From Oceanobacillus sp. CFH 90083 (GTDB taxonomy: Bacteria > Bacillota > Bacilli > Bacillales > Amphibacillaceae), in contig NZ_VIYG01000005.1 in assembly GCF_009389585.1 (NCBI RefSeq), positions 62,001 through 126,000 on the forward strand: 64,000 nt of DNA, in the 5' to 3' direction. A model generated the notes under the pieces. The model had not been told where the DNA came from and did not search any database. It worked only from the letters and a program-made list of their open reading frames with translations. The position numbers and the translations under genes were made by a program. This document shows, piece after piece, positions 38,404-47,284 of the stretch (positions within the stretch are counted from its first letter, which is position 1; every line of letters starts with the position of its first letter).

Positions 38404-38638
38404 ATTAATCACTCCCTATATATTTATCAGCATAATTGATATTTTTTATTGTTAATTAGTAATTATTTAGAAAACATCTTAAAGGGGTCATTTTCTTTAA
38501 TAAAGTCTATCACTATAGTATTCGATTTTTTCTTCTACAGTAATAACCTATCTAGATTTGATCTTATTGTCTCCTTTCCCTATTCATAACTTCTTAATAT
38601 CATAGCTATATATTGAAAAAAAGCTGGTTTTGGCCCAC

Positions 38639-39253
38639 CTATATTTTTAAAGAGTCTAAATGAGACATGTTATTTAAAAAGTGTGTATTCTTCTCAGTCT
38701 CTTTTATTTCTAAAAGATGAAATCCTGTATCGCCTGTTTGAAACCAATACTCCTGATTTACTGGCATATTATAGAAAGCACGTAAAATACAATTTATCAC
38801 TCCTCCGTGAGTAACGATAGCCACTCGTCGCTCTTCTTCATTTTCAACTATTATTTTAGAAAAAACTTTTTCGATTCTTAATCTAAAATCAATTGCAGAT
38901 TCACCATCTTGAATACTTTCATGTAAATAGCAAGGTTTCTTAACATTATTTACTTCACTTAAAGGCATACCAGCTAAAATACCATTATTCTGTTCCATCA
39001 GGTCATCTTCAAATATTATAGATTTGTTTAAATTGTCAGCTATTACTTCTGCTGTTTCTTTAGCTCTAATTAAGGTACTAGAGTATATTTTGTTAGCAGA
39101 ATATTTTGTTTTAACTACTTCAGCTAACTTTTTCACTTGTTGATGTCCTTTTTTTGTCAAAGAGAAGTCTGCTCTTCCTTCATGAACTTTAAGAATATCA
39201 GCCTTCGATTCACCATGTCTAATTAATAATATTTGCAATTTCATCACCTCCAA
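38639..39253 (-). CDS. Histidine phosphatase family protein
   Basis: The roughly 200-residue protein has the phosphohistidine motif LLIRHGESKAD at the N-terminus, the second Arg in SSTLIRAKETAE, a Glu in LMEQNNGILAG and the second His in VAIVTHGGVINC. It dephosphorylates a small molecule; a sugar or cyclitol phosphate made by the neighbouring kinases is likely. GGAGGTG overlaps the first ATG, so the real start may be a TTG six bases beyond it. Confidence 0.85.
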   Translation of the reverse strand: MEVMKLQILLIRHGESKADILKVHEGRADFSLTKKGHQQVKKLAEVVKTKYSANKIYSSTLIRAKETAEVIADNLNKSIIFEDDLMEQNNGILAGMPLSEVNNVKKPCYLHESIQDGESAIDFRLRIEKVFSKIIVENEEERRVAIVTHGGVINCILRAFYNMPVNQEYWFQTGDTGFHLLEIKETEKNTHFLNNMSHLDSLKI

Positions 39254-39254
39254 G

Positions 39255-40367
39255 CTATTTATTTTGATGCAATATTTTTTTGGGTTTATCTATATCAAAA
39301 ACCCTTTCTACAAAATTCTCATTTTCATATTGAAATGCCACTTGATCGCTATTGTAGTAAAATACCTTATTCAAAAATGTTTTATCTTGTGGTTCAAGTG
39401 GTAAAATATTATCTAACATTTCATCTTCATTAAATATTTCTTTTAGATATGTCATTGATAAATACACTTGTTTGCTAAAACCAAATCTCAAACACTGTTC
39501 GTTGAACTCCTCCCAATTTATGAAGTTTGACTTAATAAAATAATAAATATCACACAATTTGTAAATTGAGTTATCTTTATACATTTTCAAATCATTGAAT
39601 GAAATCGCTTCTTTATAAAAATGTTCACACAAAAACATTAAATGTTTATTGTTATTCAACGTTTTTATACTAAATTTATTTTCAACTAATTCAATATTAC
39701 TAAACAGAAATTCTTCTAAAGACTCTAAATTCCGTTTATTACTCATTAAATTAATAGAAAAATGCACATCTATTATATGCTGTGGAACAAGGTCACTGTT
39801 TGTTTTTAATATGAATGGCATTACTTCATGTGAATTCATAGATCGTTTCAAAAGATCTCTTCGGCTTGATTTTATGATTTTTGTTAAATGTTTAGTTTCA
39901 CCTTGAACATAACCTTCTGCTATCAAAATATTTTTAACTTTTTCTAAATCATTTGGATGCACAAGCAGATCATTATCATTAAAACCTCTTAATCCACAAT
40001 CTTTATAAACTCCCAAAACAAGTGATATTCCCTTAATTAAAGCATAATTTATTTTATGATAATCTAACAAGTTGCAGATGCTTTTAGTAATTTTTAATTG
40101 TTCTTCTCCACGCAGTTTTTGCAAAGAGTATGAATTGTATAAATAATGGTAGAGCCTTGGCAAGGTACATCTATTTTCATTATTACAAAAAAAATATTTA
40201 TTTATATTCTTCCATGCAAGACCTGCTATACGGTGAATTTCTAGTAATCCTATGACTTTATCCCAATCCAAATGTTCTTGCAAATATTGTTGTAAAATTT
40301 TTTGTTCCTCTTCACTTAAAGACATTTTGCATAAAAGTAATATAAGTTTGTATTCCTTTCTCAACAA
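39255..40367 (-). CDS. Nucleotidyltransferase-fold protein (NTP_transf_5-like) 2
   Basis: The 370-residue product has YALIKGISLVLGVYKDCGLRGF followed by NDNDLLVHPNDLEKV, the LKG and paired-Asp signature of the PF14907 family. The start appears to be TTG at 40367 with GAGGTG just upstream. It is similar in layout to the protein encoded at 27232 but more closely related to the broken gene at 60540-61665. It sits between a HAD and a histidine phosphatase, suggesting that it handles a phosphorylated or nucleotide-activated intermediate. Confidence 0.72.
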   Translation of the reverse strand: MLRKEYKLILLLCKMSLSEEEQKILQQYLQEHLDWDKVIGLLEIHRIAGLAWKNINKYFFCNNENRCTLPRLYHYLYNSYSLQKLRGEEQLKITKSICNLLDYHKINYALIKGISLVLGVYKDCGLRGFNDNDLLVHPNDLEKVKNILIAEGYVQGETKHLTKIIKSSRRDLLKRSMNSHEVMPFILKTNSDLVPQHIIDVHFSINLMSNKRNLESLEEFLFSNIELVENKFSIKTLNNNKHLMFLCEHFYKEAISFNDLKMYKDNSIYKLCDIYYFIKSNFINWEEFNEQCLRFGFSKQVYLSMTYLKEIFNEDEMLDNILPLEPQDKTFLNKVFYYNSDQVAFQYENENFVERVFDIDKPKKILHQNK

Positions 40368-40386
40368 GCATCACCTCAATCTAAAT

Positions 40387-41199
40387 TTATAGACTTAATA
40401 AAAATTCTCCTATTTCGACCGATAACTTTACATCGCAAATTTCCGAAACTGAATGTTCACAGTTCATAACAGCTATGCCTAGTTTTGATTTGTTTAGCAA
40501 AGTTTTATCGTTCATTCCATCGCCAAAGGAAACCACGTTATTTAAATTACCCATTGCACATATTCTCAGTAGGTGTTCAAGGCCTATGTCTTTTGATATG
40601 AATGGAGGTTTAATTTCATAACAATTCAGAAAACTAATTTTGTTTACAATGAATAAATTATTATTTAACATATTATCCTCTATGACTCTGTTTATACCTT
40701 TTTGTGGAAATATATATATCTTTGTTATATTTTCTAATTCAGTAATATTTGAAAATAAAGCTATTTTAGTTTGAATATTATATATCATTTTGTACTTCAT
40801 CAAAGATTTTCTATTTTGAGCAAAAGGTATTCCTCTTGATTCAATAATAAAATCAGCCTTGTTCTTAAAGTAATTATATAAACCTATAACATAATTCTTA
40901 TTAATAGTGTTTAAGATATAGAGTTTATTGCTATTTAAACTGTAAATTATATTACCATCATTTAATATGAGCTTAGGAAAAATAAATGGTTCAAATTTCC
41001 GAATGAAACTTTGCCGTTTTATTAAATTGATCCCTCGACCCGTTACAATAAAATTAGTTATACCGTTTTTTTTAAGTGATTCTAAACCTCTCAAAACACC
41101 GTCTATTACTCTATTGTTGTCCGTTATTATCGTACCATCTAAATCAAAAGCAGCGTTTTTAATTCCTAATCTTTTAATTCCATCATAATTCAATTCCAA
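40387..41199 (-). CDS. HAD-superfamily phosphatase (Cof-like)
   Basis: The 270-residue product shows HAD motif I AAFDLDGTIITDNN, motif II IVTGRG, and motif IV SFGDGMNDKTLL, with a Cof-type cap between. It probably dephosphorylates a sugar or cyclitol phosphate, for instance inositol 3-phosphate from the MIPS homologue encoded at 43338; that substrate is inference. The start is probably TTG at 41199 after AGGTGA. A full-length paralogue lies at 59135. Confidence 0.85.
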   Translation of the reverse strand: MELNYDGIKRLGIKNAAFDLDGTIITDNNRVIDGVLRGLESLKKNGITNFIVTGRGINLIKRQSFIRKFEPFIFPKLILNDGNIIYSLNSNKLYILNTINKNYVIGLYNYFKNKADFIIESRGIPFAQNRKSLMKYKMIYNIQTKIALFSNITELENITKIYIFPQKGINRVIEDNMLNNNLFIVNKISFLNCYEIKPPFISKDIGLEHLLRICAMGNLNNVVSFGDGMNDKTLLNKSKLGIAVMNCEHSVSEICDVKLSVEIGEFLLSL

Positions 41200-41354
41200 G
41201 GTATCACCTAATTCAAAATTGTATTTTAATGCTAATACTTAGTTCGTGGCGAAGTTATCTTTTCTTATTCTTAAAATCAATGAGGCGAGGAATTATAGTT
41301 ACATTACGAAATTGATTAGAATGGGACATTTAATTACAGAGTAGCTTAATTTCC

Positions 41355-42842
41355 TTAGTATTCTTTTATTTTTTTTAATTTAACCTTATCTATTTTCCCA
41401 TTTATAGTAATAGGGAATTCAGTAATGGGGATGACTTCATCTGGTATTTTATATCTTTCTAATACAGTCTTTAATTTTTTCTTTATAAATTGTGAAGAAT
41501 GGCGAGATCTTACGTATAATCTAGATTTACGATAGTGTTCATCTGGTGGAATTAAAACTGCCTTATCACCAAGATTAATTTCGTAAACGCTATCTTCAAT
41601 TTCTTTACAACTTATTCTATAACCATTTTGTTTATAAATATCATTCATCCTTCCAATGAAATATAAATATCCATCTAAATCAATTTTAAATAGGTCACCA
41701 GTAAATAAAGTATCTCGAGAGTTCCCACTATAACTTTTAAATTTTTCATTTGTCAGCTCTGTGTCTCCCCAATATCCATTCATTACATTTGGACCTTTAA
41801 CAACCAGTTGACCAACCATTCCTTCCTTAAGCTTATTTCCTAATTTGTCTATGACATGACATTCTACATTTGGTAAAGGTCTACCTACTGACTTACTTTT
41901 ATGATTTAGTTCACATGGGCGCAATATCGAAACTCTTTTACATTCCGTCAAGCCATACATTGAGTAAATTTCACAATGCGGTAGTATCTTTTGAAGATCC
42001 ATTATGTCCTTTTCGGGAAAATATTCACCAGTACTTGTTATTAATCTTAATGACAATTCCTTTTTAGACCTATTCAAGAGTTTTATCAATGCTTTAGTTA
42101 GATGAGGCATTGAAGGAAAAATTGTAATTTCCCATTTTTCTAAAAATCTCACTAAACTTACCCCCGATAAATCCGAATTCCCTAACATCAGTGTAGCTTT
42201 GTTATATAAAGTCAAAAATAATTGGTACAATCCATAGTCAAAGGAAAGAGGCAAAAAATTACCAATTAAATCATCTTGATTTATTTTGATTACCTGAGAA
42301 ATAGTTTTTGTACAAAACAACACACTGCAGTGATTGGAAATTACTCCTTTTGGGTTCCCAGTACTTCCAGAAGTATAGATGATTAAAGCAATGTCATTAA
42401 ATTTTAAATCAATTAAGTTAATGCTTGAGTTGAGAATTGATGCATAATCAGTAATAATCTCTTTTAAATACATTAAACTAATTTTATTTAATTTTATCGT
42501 ATTTTGAAGTTCAAACTCTTCAGTTTCATAAATAAGTAACTTTGGAGAACAGTCTCCGATAATATAGTTTAGTTTTTCAGGAGGTATTTCGGTATTAATA
42601 ACAACAGCTACTCCACCAACTCTTGAAATACCAATAATTGAATAAGCTAATTCTATCCTATTCGATACCATTAATAAAACTCTATCTCCCTTTACTACAC
42701 CTTTTTCTTGAAGCAAATTACTAAACTGAATACTCTTTTCCTGCAATTCCTTATATGTGATTTTTTGTGTTTTAGTTAAGATAGCAATTTTATCACTGAC
42801 ATTTTGAACAGTATAATCCAACAAATCATGAATAAATTTCAT
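41355..42842 (-). CDS. AMP-forming acyl/amino-acid adenylating enzyme
   Basis: The 495-residue stand-alone ANL enzyme carries IIYTSGSTGNPKGV (motif A3), YGLTECKRV (A5), a DLFKIDLDGYLYFIGR region (A7/A8) and the catalytic Lys in TINGKIDKVKLKK (A10). It activates a carboxylate as an acyl-AMP and could load ACP1 or ACP2. Length and motifs resemble DltA-like and NRPS stand-alone A domains as much as acyl-CoA ligases. GGAGGTAG precedes the ATG. Confidence 0.85.
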   Translation of the reverse strand: MKFIHDLLDYTVQNVSDKIAILTKTQKITYKELQEKSIQFSNLLQEKGVVKGDRVLLMVSNRIELAYSIIGISRVGGVAVVINTEIPPEKLNYIIGDCSPKLLIYETEEFELQNTIKLNKISLMYLKEIITDYASILNSSINLIDLKFNDIALIIYTSGSTGNPKGVISNHCSVLFCTKTISQVIKINQDDLIGNFLPLSFDYGLYQLFLTLYNKATLMLGNSDLSGVSLVRFLEKWEITIFPSMPHLTKALIKLLNRSKKELSLRLITSTGEYFPEKDIMDLQKILPHCEIYSMYGLTECKRVSILRPCELNHKSKSVGRPLPNVECHVIDKLGNKLKEGMVGQLVVKGPNVMNGYWGDTELTNEKFKSYSGNSRDTLFTGDLFKIDLDGYLYFIGRMNDIYKQNGYRISCKEIEDSVYEINLGDKAVLIPPDEHYRKSRLYVRSRHSSQFIKKKLKTVLERYKIPDEVIPITEFPITINGKIDKVKLKKIKEY

Positions 42843-42884
42843 ACTACCTCCAGCTAATTTAAAAAGTAATTTTAGTATTATACT

Positions 42885-43338
42885 TTAATTAAAAAATATT
42901 TTTTCTTGAAACTTACTTAATCCTTCCCCTATAAATGTTAGGAGCATATTCATTTGCAAAAATTTCTGATGCTTCCCCCTCAAGTTCATTGCATAATCTT
43001 CTATACAAGAATAATTCACCCACTTAATATCGGGAATTTCATCCGGATATAATATCTTTTCGTTACCACTAATTATTTTAAAAAAAAGGTAATGAATTGT
43101 GCATGATGATTCTTTTTTTCAAAGAAAGCTTCTTTTACCTCAGCAATATTTCCAACTTCTACGTCTAACCCTGTTTCTTCTTTTGTTTCTCTGATTAGAG
43201 CTTTTTGTAAAGTTTCCCCTTTTTACTTGCTCCACCAGGTAATGAATAGTTAAAGTCCTCCCCTCTTTGATTCTTTGCTACAAGTATTTTCTTCTCTGTA
43301 TTCATGATTAGTGCATAAGTAACATATACTTGTTTCAT
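42885..43338 (-). pseudogene. NUDIX hydrolase with frameshift in the NUDIX box
   Basis: The ATG at 43338 overlaps the stop of the MIPS-like gene (TAATG), so the gene was translationally coupled. Translation gives MKQVYVTYALIMNTEKKILV and SLPGGASKKG. One base is missing there (about 43218), after which the other frame continues ETLQKALIRETKEETGLDV to a stop at 42885. Together they restore a complete NUDIX motif. Either the gene is dead or this is a sequencing error in a short G/A run. Confidence 0.8.
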
Positions 43339-44405
43339 TATTTAATAAAATTCAAAAAATTATTTAATGCTTCTTTTTCTGTTAAGCCTTTTCTTGGGCT
43401 CTTAAATAAGAAAGCACACACTTCATCTATTGGACCCGATAATTTGCTCTTTTTAGCTGCACCGCCAACTAACAACGCATTTAATACAACAGCTGCTGAA
43501 TTAGGACTATCTTCAACTTCTAGCTTAATTTCTAATCCAATCTCTGATCCTAACACTGAATCAGCTTCTATTCTTAAATAACATATTTTATTATCTTTTA
43601 GATATTCTACATAACCATTAGGCCCTGCAGAAACTCTCGAGGCATCAATACCTGCTGCATTTAGTGCTCTTCTTTTAGATATTTGCTTGTTAGAAGATCT
43701 TTCAGGAAGTGAAAGATTAAGAAAATCTGTATTTCCACCAAAGTTTAATTGATATGTATTTTTTATTAAAATGTTACGAGATTTTAACAAGTCAATCATT
43801 GCTGTATGTAGCATAGTAGCACCAAAATGACTTCTTAAATCATCTCCTAATAACGGAACTCCTGCATTTTCAAATTTCTCCTGAAAATAAGTATCTTGAG
43901 CAACAGGTTCTGGAGTAGCGTTAATAAACACAACCTTCGCTTCAGTACATGCCTCAGCATATAATCTTACAGCTTCGTATGAACCAGTAGGAAGATAACA
44001 CACAAGGATTTCAGCTTCCATTTCCATTAACTGTTTAGCAACATCTTGTACACTGATATTGTAACATCCTGGATTAGGCTTTATGATCTTGGCTAAGTTA
44101 CCTTGCAAACCATCTTTTAATGGGCCAGGTCTTACTATAACATTTTGAAATGGTACATCAATATGCTTTGTAGCCACATTTGGTTGCATAAATATTGCTT
44201 CAGATAAATCATTACCAATTTTATTATTATCTACATCAAATGCACCTACAAATTCAATATCTTCTATTGATACACTTCCTACTTGTTTGCACATCAAACC
44301 AGGTGTTAGCTCGTTTTCTCTTTTTTTTGCTAATGTGATAAATTGTAGAAGACTGGAAGAACAGGATCCAACTCCTGCAATAACTACTTTTAATTTTTCT
44401 TTCAT
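43338..44405 (-). CDS. myo-Inositol-1(3)-phosphate synthase homologue
   Basis: The 355-residue protein matches the short actinobacterial and archaeal type of inositol-phosphate synthase. It has an NAD-binding VVIAGVGSCSSSLL at the N-terminus, IEFVGAFDVDNNKIG, LVCYLPTGSYEA, the VPLLGDDLRSHFGATMLH segment and YQLNFGGNTDFLNL, conserved active-site blocks. The enzyme turns glucose 6-phosphate into inositol phosphate. This gene is rare in Bacillaceae, and its position in a secondary-metabolite cluster points to an inositol-derived building block. ATG 44405 has AAAGGGGAG upstream. Confidence 0.9.
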   Translation of the reverse strand: MKEKLKVVIAGVGSCSSSLLQFITLAKKRENELTPGLMCKQVGSVSIEDIEFVGAFDVDNNKIGNDLSEAIFMQPNVATKHIDVPFQNVIVRPGPLKDGLQGNLAKIIKPNPGCYNISVQDVAKQLMEMEAEILVCYLPTGSYEAVRLYAEACTEAKVVFINATPEPVAQDTYFQEKFENAGVPLLGDDLRSHFGATMLHTAMIDLLKSRNILIKNTYQLNFGGNTDFLNLSLPERSSNKQISKRRALNAAGIDASRVSAGPNGYVEYLKDNKICYLRIEADSVLGSEIGLEIKLEVEDSPNSAAVVLNALLVGGAAKKSKLSGPIDEVCAFLFKSPRKGLTEKEALNNFLNFIK

Positions 44406-44455
44406 TTTATACTCCCCTTTTGACTTTAAATTAATTTTTATTCCCACAATTGATG

Positions 44456-45613
44456 TTAAAGAAACGGCAACAATTCAGAATTATACAGAGAAAGTTTTCC
44501 GTTAGCTTCCTTTAGACGATCATTGTGATACATTAATGAGGCAGATCTTAAATCTCTAAAGAGCCTTTCTAATGGTATTAATTCATTTTTTATATATCCA
44601 TGATACATTCCTAATAACTCAATAGTTTCATTTGCTGCAGCAAATAGATTTTCAGATGCTATAATTTTTAAATTGTTAATCTGAATATTAAAGCTTGTAC
44701 TTTCTAGTGAAGTACGGTCATTTCTTTCCATGCACATAGTAAATTCATCTATTAATCTTTCTAAATAATTGTTTACTATATCAATTTTTAATCTAATAGA
44801 AGATATCCGGGAATATGTCAAGGTATTGAATTTATTTTTATTCTTTTTTAATATTTTAATAGCTTTTTTAAAAACTTCCTTCGTTGCTCCTAACCAGCAA
44901 GAGGCCCACATTATATGGCCTATAGGTATAAGAGAAGTTTGTGCAATTCCACTAAAATCTTCTTCTGTTAATATATTCTTCGCACCTAGCTTTCCTTTTA
45001 TAAGCATACTAACACTTTGTGTTCCTCTCATCCCCATCGAATGCCAATCACCAATATCAGTTATTGATATTTCATCTCTAACTGCATATAATAATAATAC
45101 ATTTTTGTCCGTTGATTCTTGAGACTTTTTTGCTGTTATTAGATAAGCATCAGCATACTCACCACCAGTTACTGTTGGGGCAAGTCTATAGAGCTCAAAT
45201 TCAGAATTATTATACCAATGTAAGGGTGAATTCGAACTTAGTAGATAACCACCTTTAGTATGCTCTGAAGTTACAGAAGCAATATATAGTTGATTTTGAG
45301 AAATTTCATTTAAAATTCTTTTTTTTTCACTTTCAACATTATTCATAATCGTGTAAATTTGTTGACAATGCATCCCCCATATCATCGCAGTAGACAAACA
45401 ACCTGAAGCTAATATTTGAGCTATATCTGATGCTATTTTAACATTGTAACCGCCCCCTCCAAATTCTCTTGGAATAATTAAACTCATGAAATTATTAGCT
45501 TTTAACAAGTCCAAAGACTCTTCTGGAAACTTATTATTTTCGTCTACGATAGCGGCACTCTTTCTCATTACAGCACTTAATTTATAAGCCATTTGATAAA
45601 GATTATTAGTCAC
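44456..45613 (-). CDS. Acyl-CoA-dehydrogenase-like flavoprotein
   Basis: The roughly 385-residue product has the fold marks of acyl-CoA dehydrogenases: FGGGGYNVKIASDIAQIL, a mid-region HSMGMRGTQSVSM, and a C-terminal RLFRDLRSASLMYHNDRL. It could dehydrogenate an ACP-bound acyl chain, or act as an FAD-dependent N-oxygenase of the kind that oxidises amino sugars; the sequence does not decide. GGGGTGA places the start at a GTG at 45613, not at the longer upstream ATG. Confidence 0.8.
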   Translation of the reverse strand: MTNNLYQMAYKLSAVMRKSAAIVDENNKFPEESLDLLKANNFMSLIIPREFGGGGYNVKIASDIAQILASGCLSTAMIWGMHCQQIYTIMNNVESEKKRILNEISQNQLYIASVTSEHTKGGYLLSSNSPLHWYNNSEFELYRLAPTVTGGEYADAYLITAKKSQESTDKNVLLLYAVRDEISITDIGDWHSMGMRGTQSVSMLIKGKLGAKNILTEEDFSGIAQTSLIPIGHIMWASCWLGATKEVFKKAIKILKKNKNKFNTLTYSRISSIRLKIDIVNNYLERLIDEFTMCMERNDRTSLESTSFNIQINNLKIIASENLFAAANETIELLGMYHGYIKNELIPLERLFRDLRSASLMYHNDRLKEANGKLSLYNSELLPFL

Positions 45614-45728
45614 AATATTTTCACCCCAAATTAAAACATCTTTAATAATGAAGACCATAGAACTATATTAAAATTGTTATTATATAATCCCCTAATACTT
45701 GGAATTATGCAATAAGAAATTCTCTTTT

Positions 45729-46247
45729 TTATAGCCCATCTAACTCTTCTATTGTGGTTATTCTTATGCAAGTAACACTCCTCTCACCTTGCAATTCTTT
45801 GAAAAGCCTTTCATTTTGCGATTTTACAGTACTATGATTCCTTATAGAATACATAAATAAGTCAAGGGATTTTAGGAATTCTTCTTTATTTTGGTTCCAT
45901 AGAACTTCTTTTTTTATCCATCTTAGAAAAGTTCTCTTCAGCACCCTAAAAAAAGTTATTCTTAACTTGAAATCTAACCAAATTATAGTTGTAGCCTGAT
46001 GTTTTAAAATATTATGGATATTAGCATATTGTCCATCTATAATCCACGAATCCTTTGATGCAATTACTTTAACATGTTCCCTAAATGAATCCACGTCCAT
46101 CTTTACCCAATTTTTTTGCCAGAATACACCATCTAACTCTGTAAAAGGTATATTTAGTTTCATTGACAATTTTTTAGTTAGAGTGGACTTGCCTGAACCT
46201 GAGACTCCAATAATCCAAATGCGTTTACCTAGTTTCATGAATCCCAC
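45729..46247 (-). CDS. Small P-loop kinase (adenylate-kinase / FlaR-like)
   Basis: The roughly 170-residue protein has a P-loop IIGVSGSGKSTLTKKL, a substrate-binding stretch FTELDGVFWQKNW and DSWIIDGQYANI. This pattern belongs to the AAA_17/FlaR-like small kinases. It is probably a small-molecule kinase in the pathway or a resistance kinase. An ATG at 46238 is better placed than the GTG at 46247. It is seven bases after the NDPK-like gene. Confidence 0.72.
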   Translation of the reverse strand: MGFMKLGKRIWIIGVSGSGKSTLTKKLSMKLNIPFTELDGVFWQKNWVKMDVDSFREHVKVIASKDSWIIDGQYANIHNILKHQATTIIWLDFKLRITFFRVLKRTFLRWIKKEVLWNQNKEEFLKSLDLFMYSIRNHSTVKSQNERLFKELQGERSVTCIRITTIEELDGL

Positions 46248-46253
46248 CTAGTT

Positions 46254-47267
46254 TCATGAATTATTTATAACTTTACATAATTTTATAACTTCATCCCAAT
46301 TAAGGTCTTCAGTTATTTCAAACATTTTCTGATTTCTGAATTTAGAGAGCGTAGGGTTATCTATAAAATATAATATATCTTCTTCATTAAATCCTGTTTT
46401 TAATAATTTATTTCCCAATACAGTATCTTTTATTGATAATGCAATATCATTCTCACTAAACATAGAAATAATAGTAGAAATAGCCTCAATCAGAGAAGGA
46501 GAAGAATGAATTCCATTATACATGGTATTATAATCTTTAATACCTAAACTATCCTTTCTTTTAAAAAAAATATTTTTTATTGAGTCTTTCTTTGCCAACT
46601 TTGGGTTGGTATTTCCTAAAACATTTTGCCTTACATCTTTAAAATATTGATTGGTTGAACATTCTAAAAACAAAACGCAATTTCCAGGTAATGTAAACCA
46701 ATATTCTTGTAGAGGATGAAAAGCATTTAATATAACAAAAGCATCGCTATTTATAGTTAATTTTAAGCCATAAATTCCAGCACCGAATTTCACTGTTTCA
46801 CGACCAAAAGATAGCGCTTCCAAAGAACTTGGAGTGAAATCATTCTTGAATTGATTTAAAAACTCGTGCCCACCGTACACTTTAGCTTTAGGGTATCTTT
46901 CATTTATATTTTTCAGGATATATTCTGGGAGCATATCTTTTCCGTATTTTGACACCTTATTTAGAATATTATAATGTTGTTCAATCCAGTTTTTCTCTTT
47001 TAGGTACTGACCTGATGTTACCTTCGCGGCATGAAGGTCAATATTATTGTTTTTCAATGTCTCTAATACTATTGATATTGTTGCTCTAACATCAACTGTT
47101 TGTATGTCTAAAACCTCTGGTTTCATCATAAAGATTATATGGTTTGATTTTTTTTCATTGAGTTCAGAGACAAATCTTTTCACAATAATTTGTTTATAAT
47201 TGATTGGATCTTTATGAACCTTTTCAATTGTTCTGTATATATTTTCTATCAGTTTTTCTTCTATAAT
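46254..47267 (-). CDS. NDPK-fold protein, probably with a non-AUG start
   Basis: The protein resembles a nucleoside diphosphate kinase domain with extra segments: a first strand HIIFMMKPEVL, a segment DLHAAKVTSGQYL, and the region GIHSSPSLIEAISTIISMF, which aligns with the active-site-His HGSDS block of NDPK. A GTG at 47183 is the first ordinary start but has no ribosome binding site. AGGAGGGAG lies just after the SAM synthetase stop, and the open frame continues in phase from ATT (47267) or ATA (47264), giving an added 27-28 residues. A role in phosphoryl transfer to a nucleotide or pathway intermediate is inferred. Confidence 0.65.
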   Translation of the reverse strand: MIEEKLIENIYRTIEKVHKDPINYKQIIVKRFVSELNEKKSNHIIFMMKPEVLDIQTVDVRATISIVLETLKNNNIDLHAAKVTSGQYLKEKNWIEQHYNILNKVSKYGKDMLPEYILKNINERYPKAKVYGGHEFLNQFKNDFTPSSLEALSFGRETVKFGAGIYGLKLTINSDAFVILNAFHPLQEYWFTLPGNCVLFLECSTNQYFKDVRQNVLGNTNPKLAKKDSIKNIFFKRKDSLGIKDYNTMYNGIHSSPSLIEAISTIISMFSENDIALSIKDTVLGNKLLKTGFNEEDILYFIDNPTLSKFRNQKMFEITEDLNWDEVIKLCKVINNS

Positions 47268-47284
47268 TACTCCCTCCTATCTTA

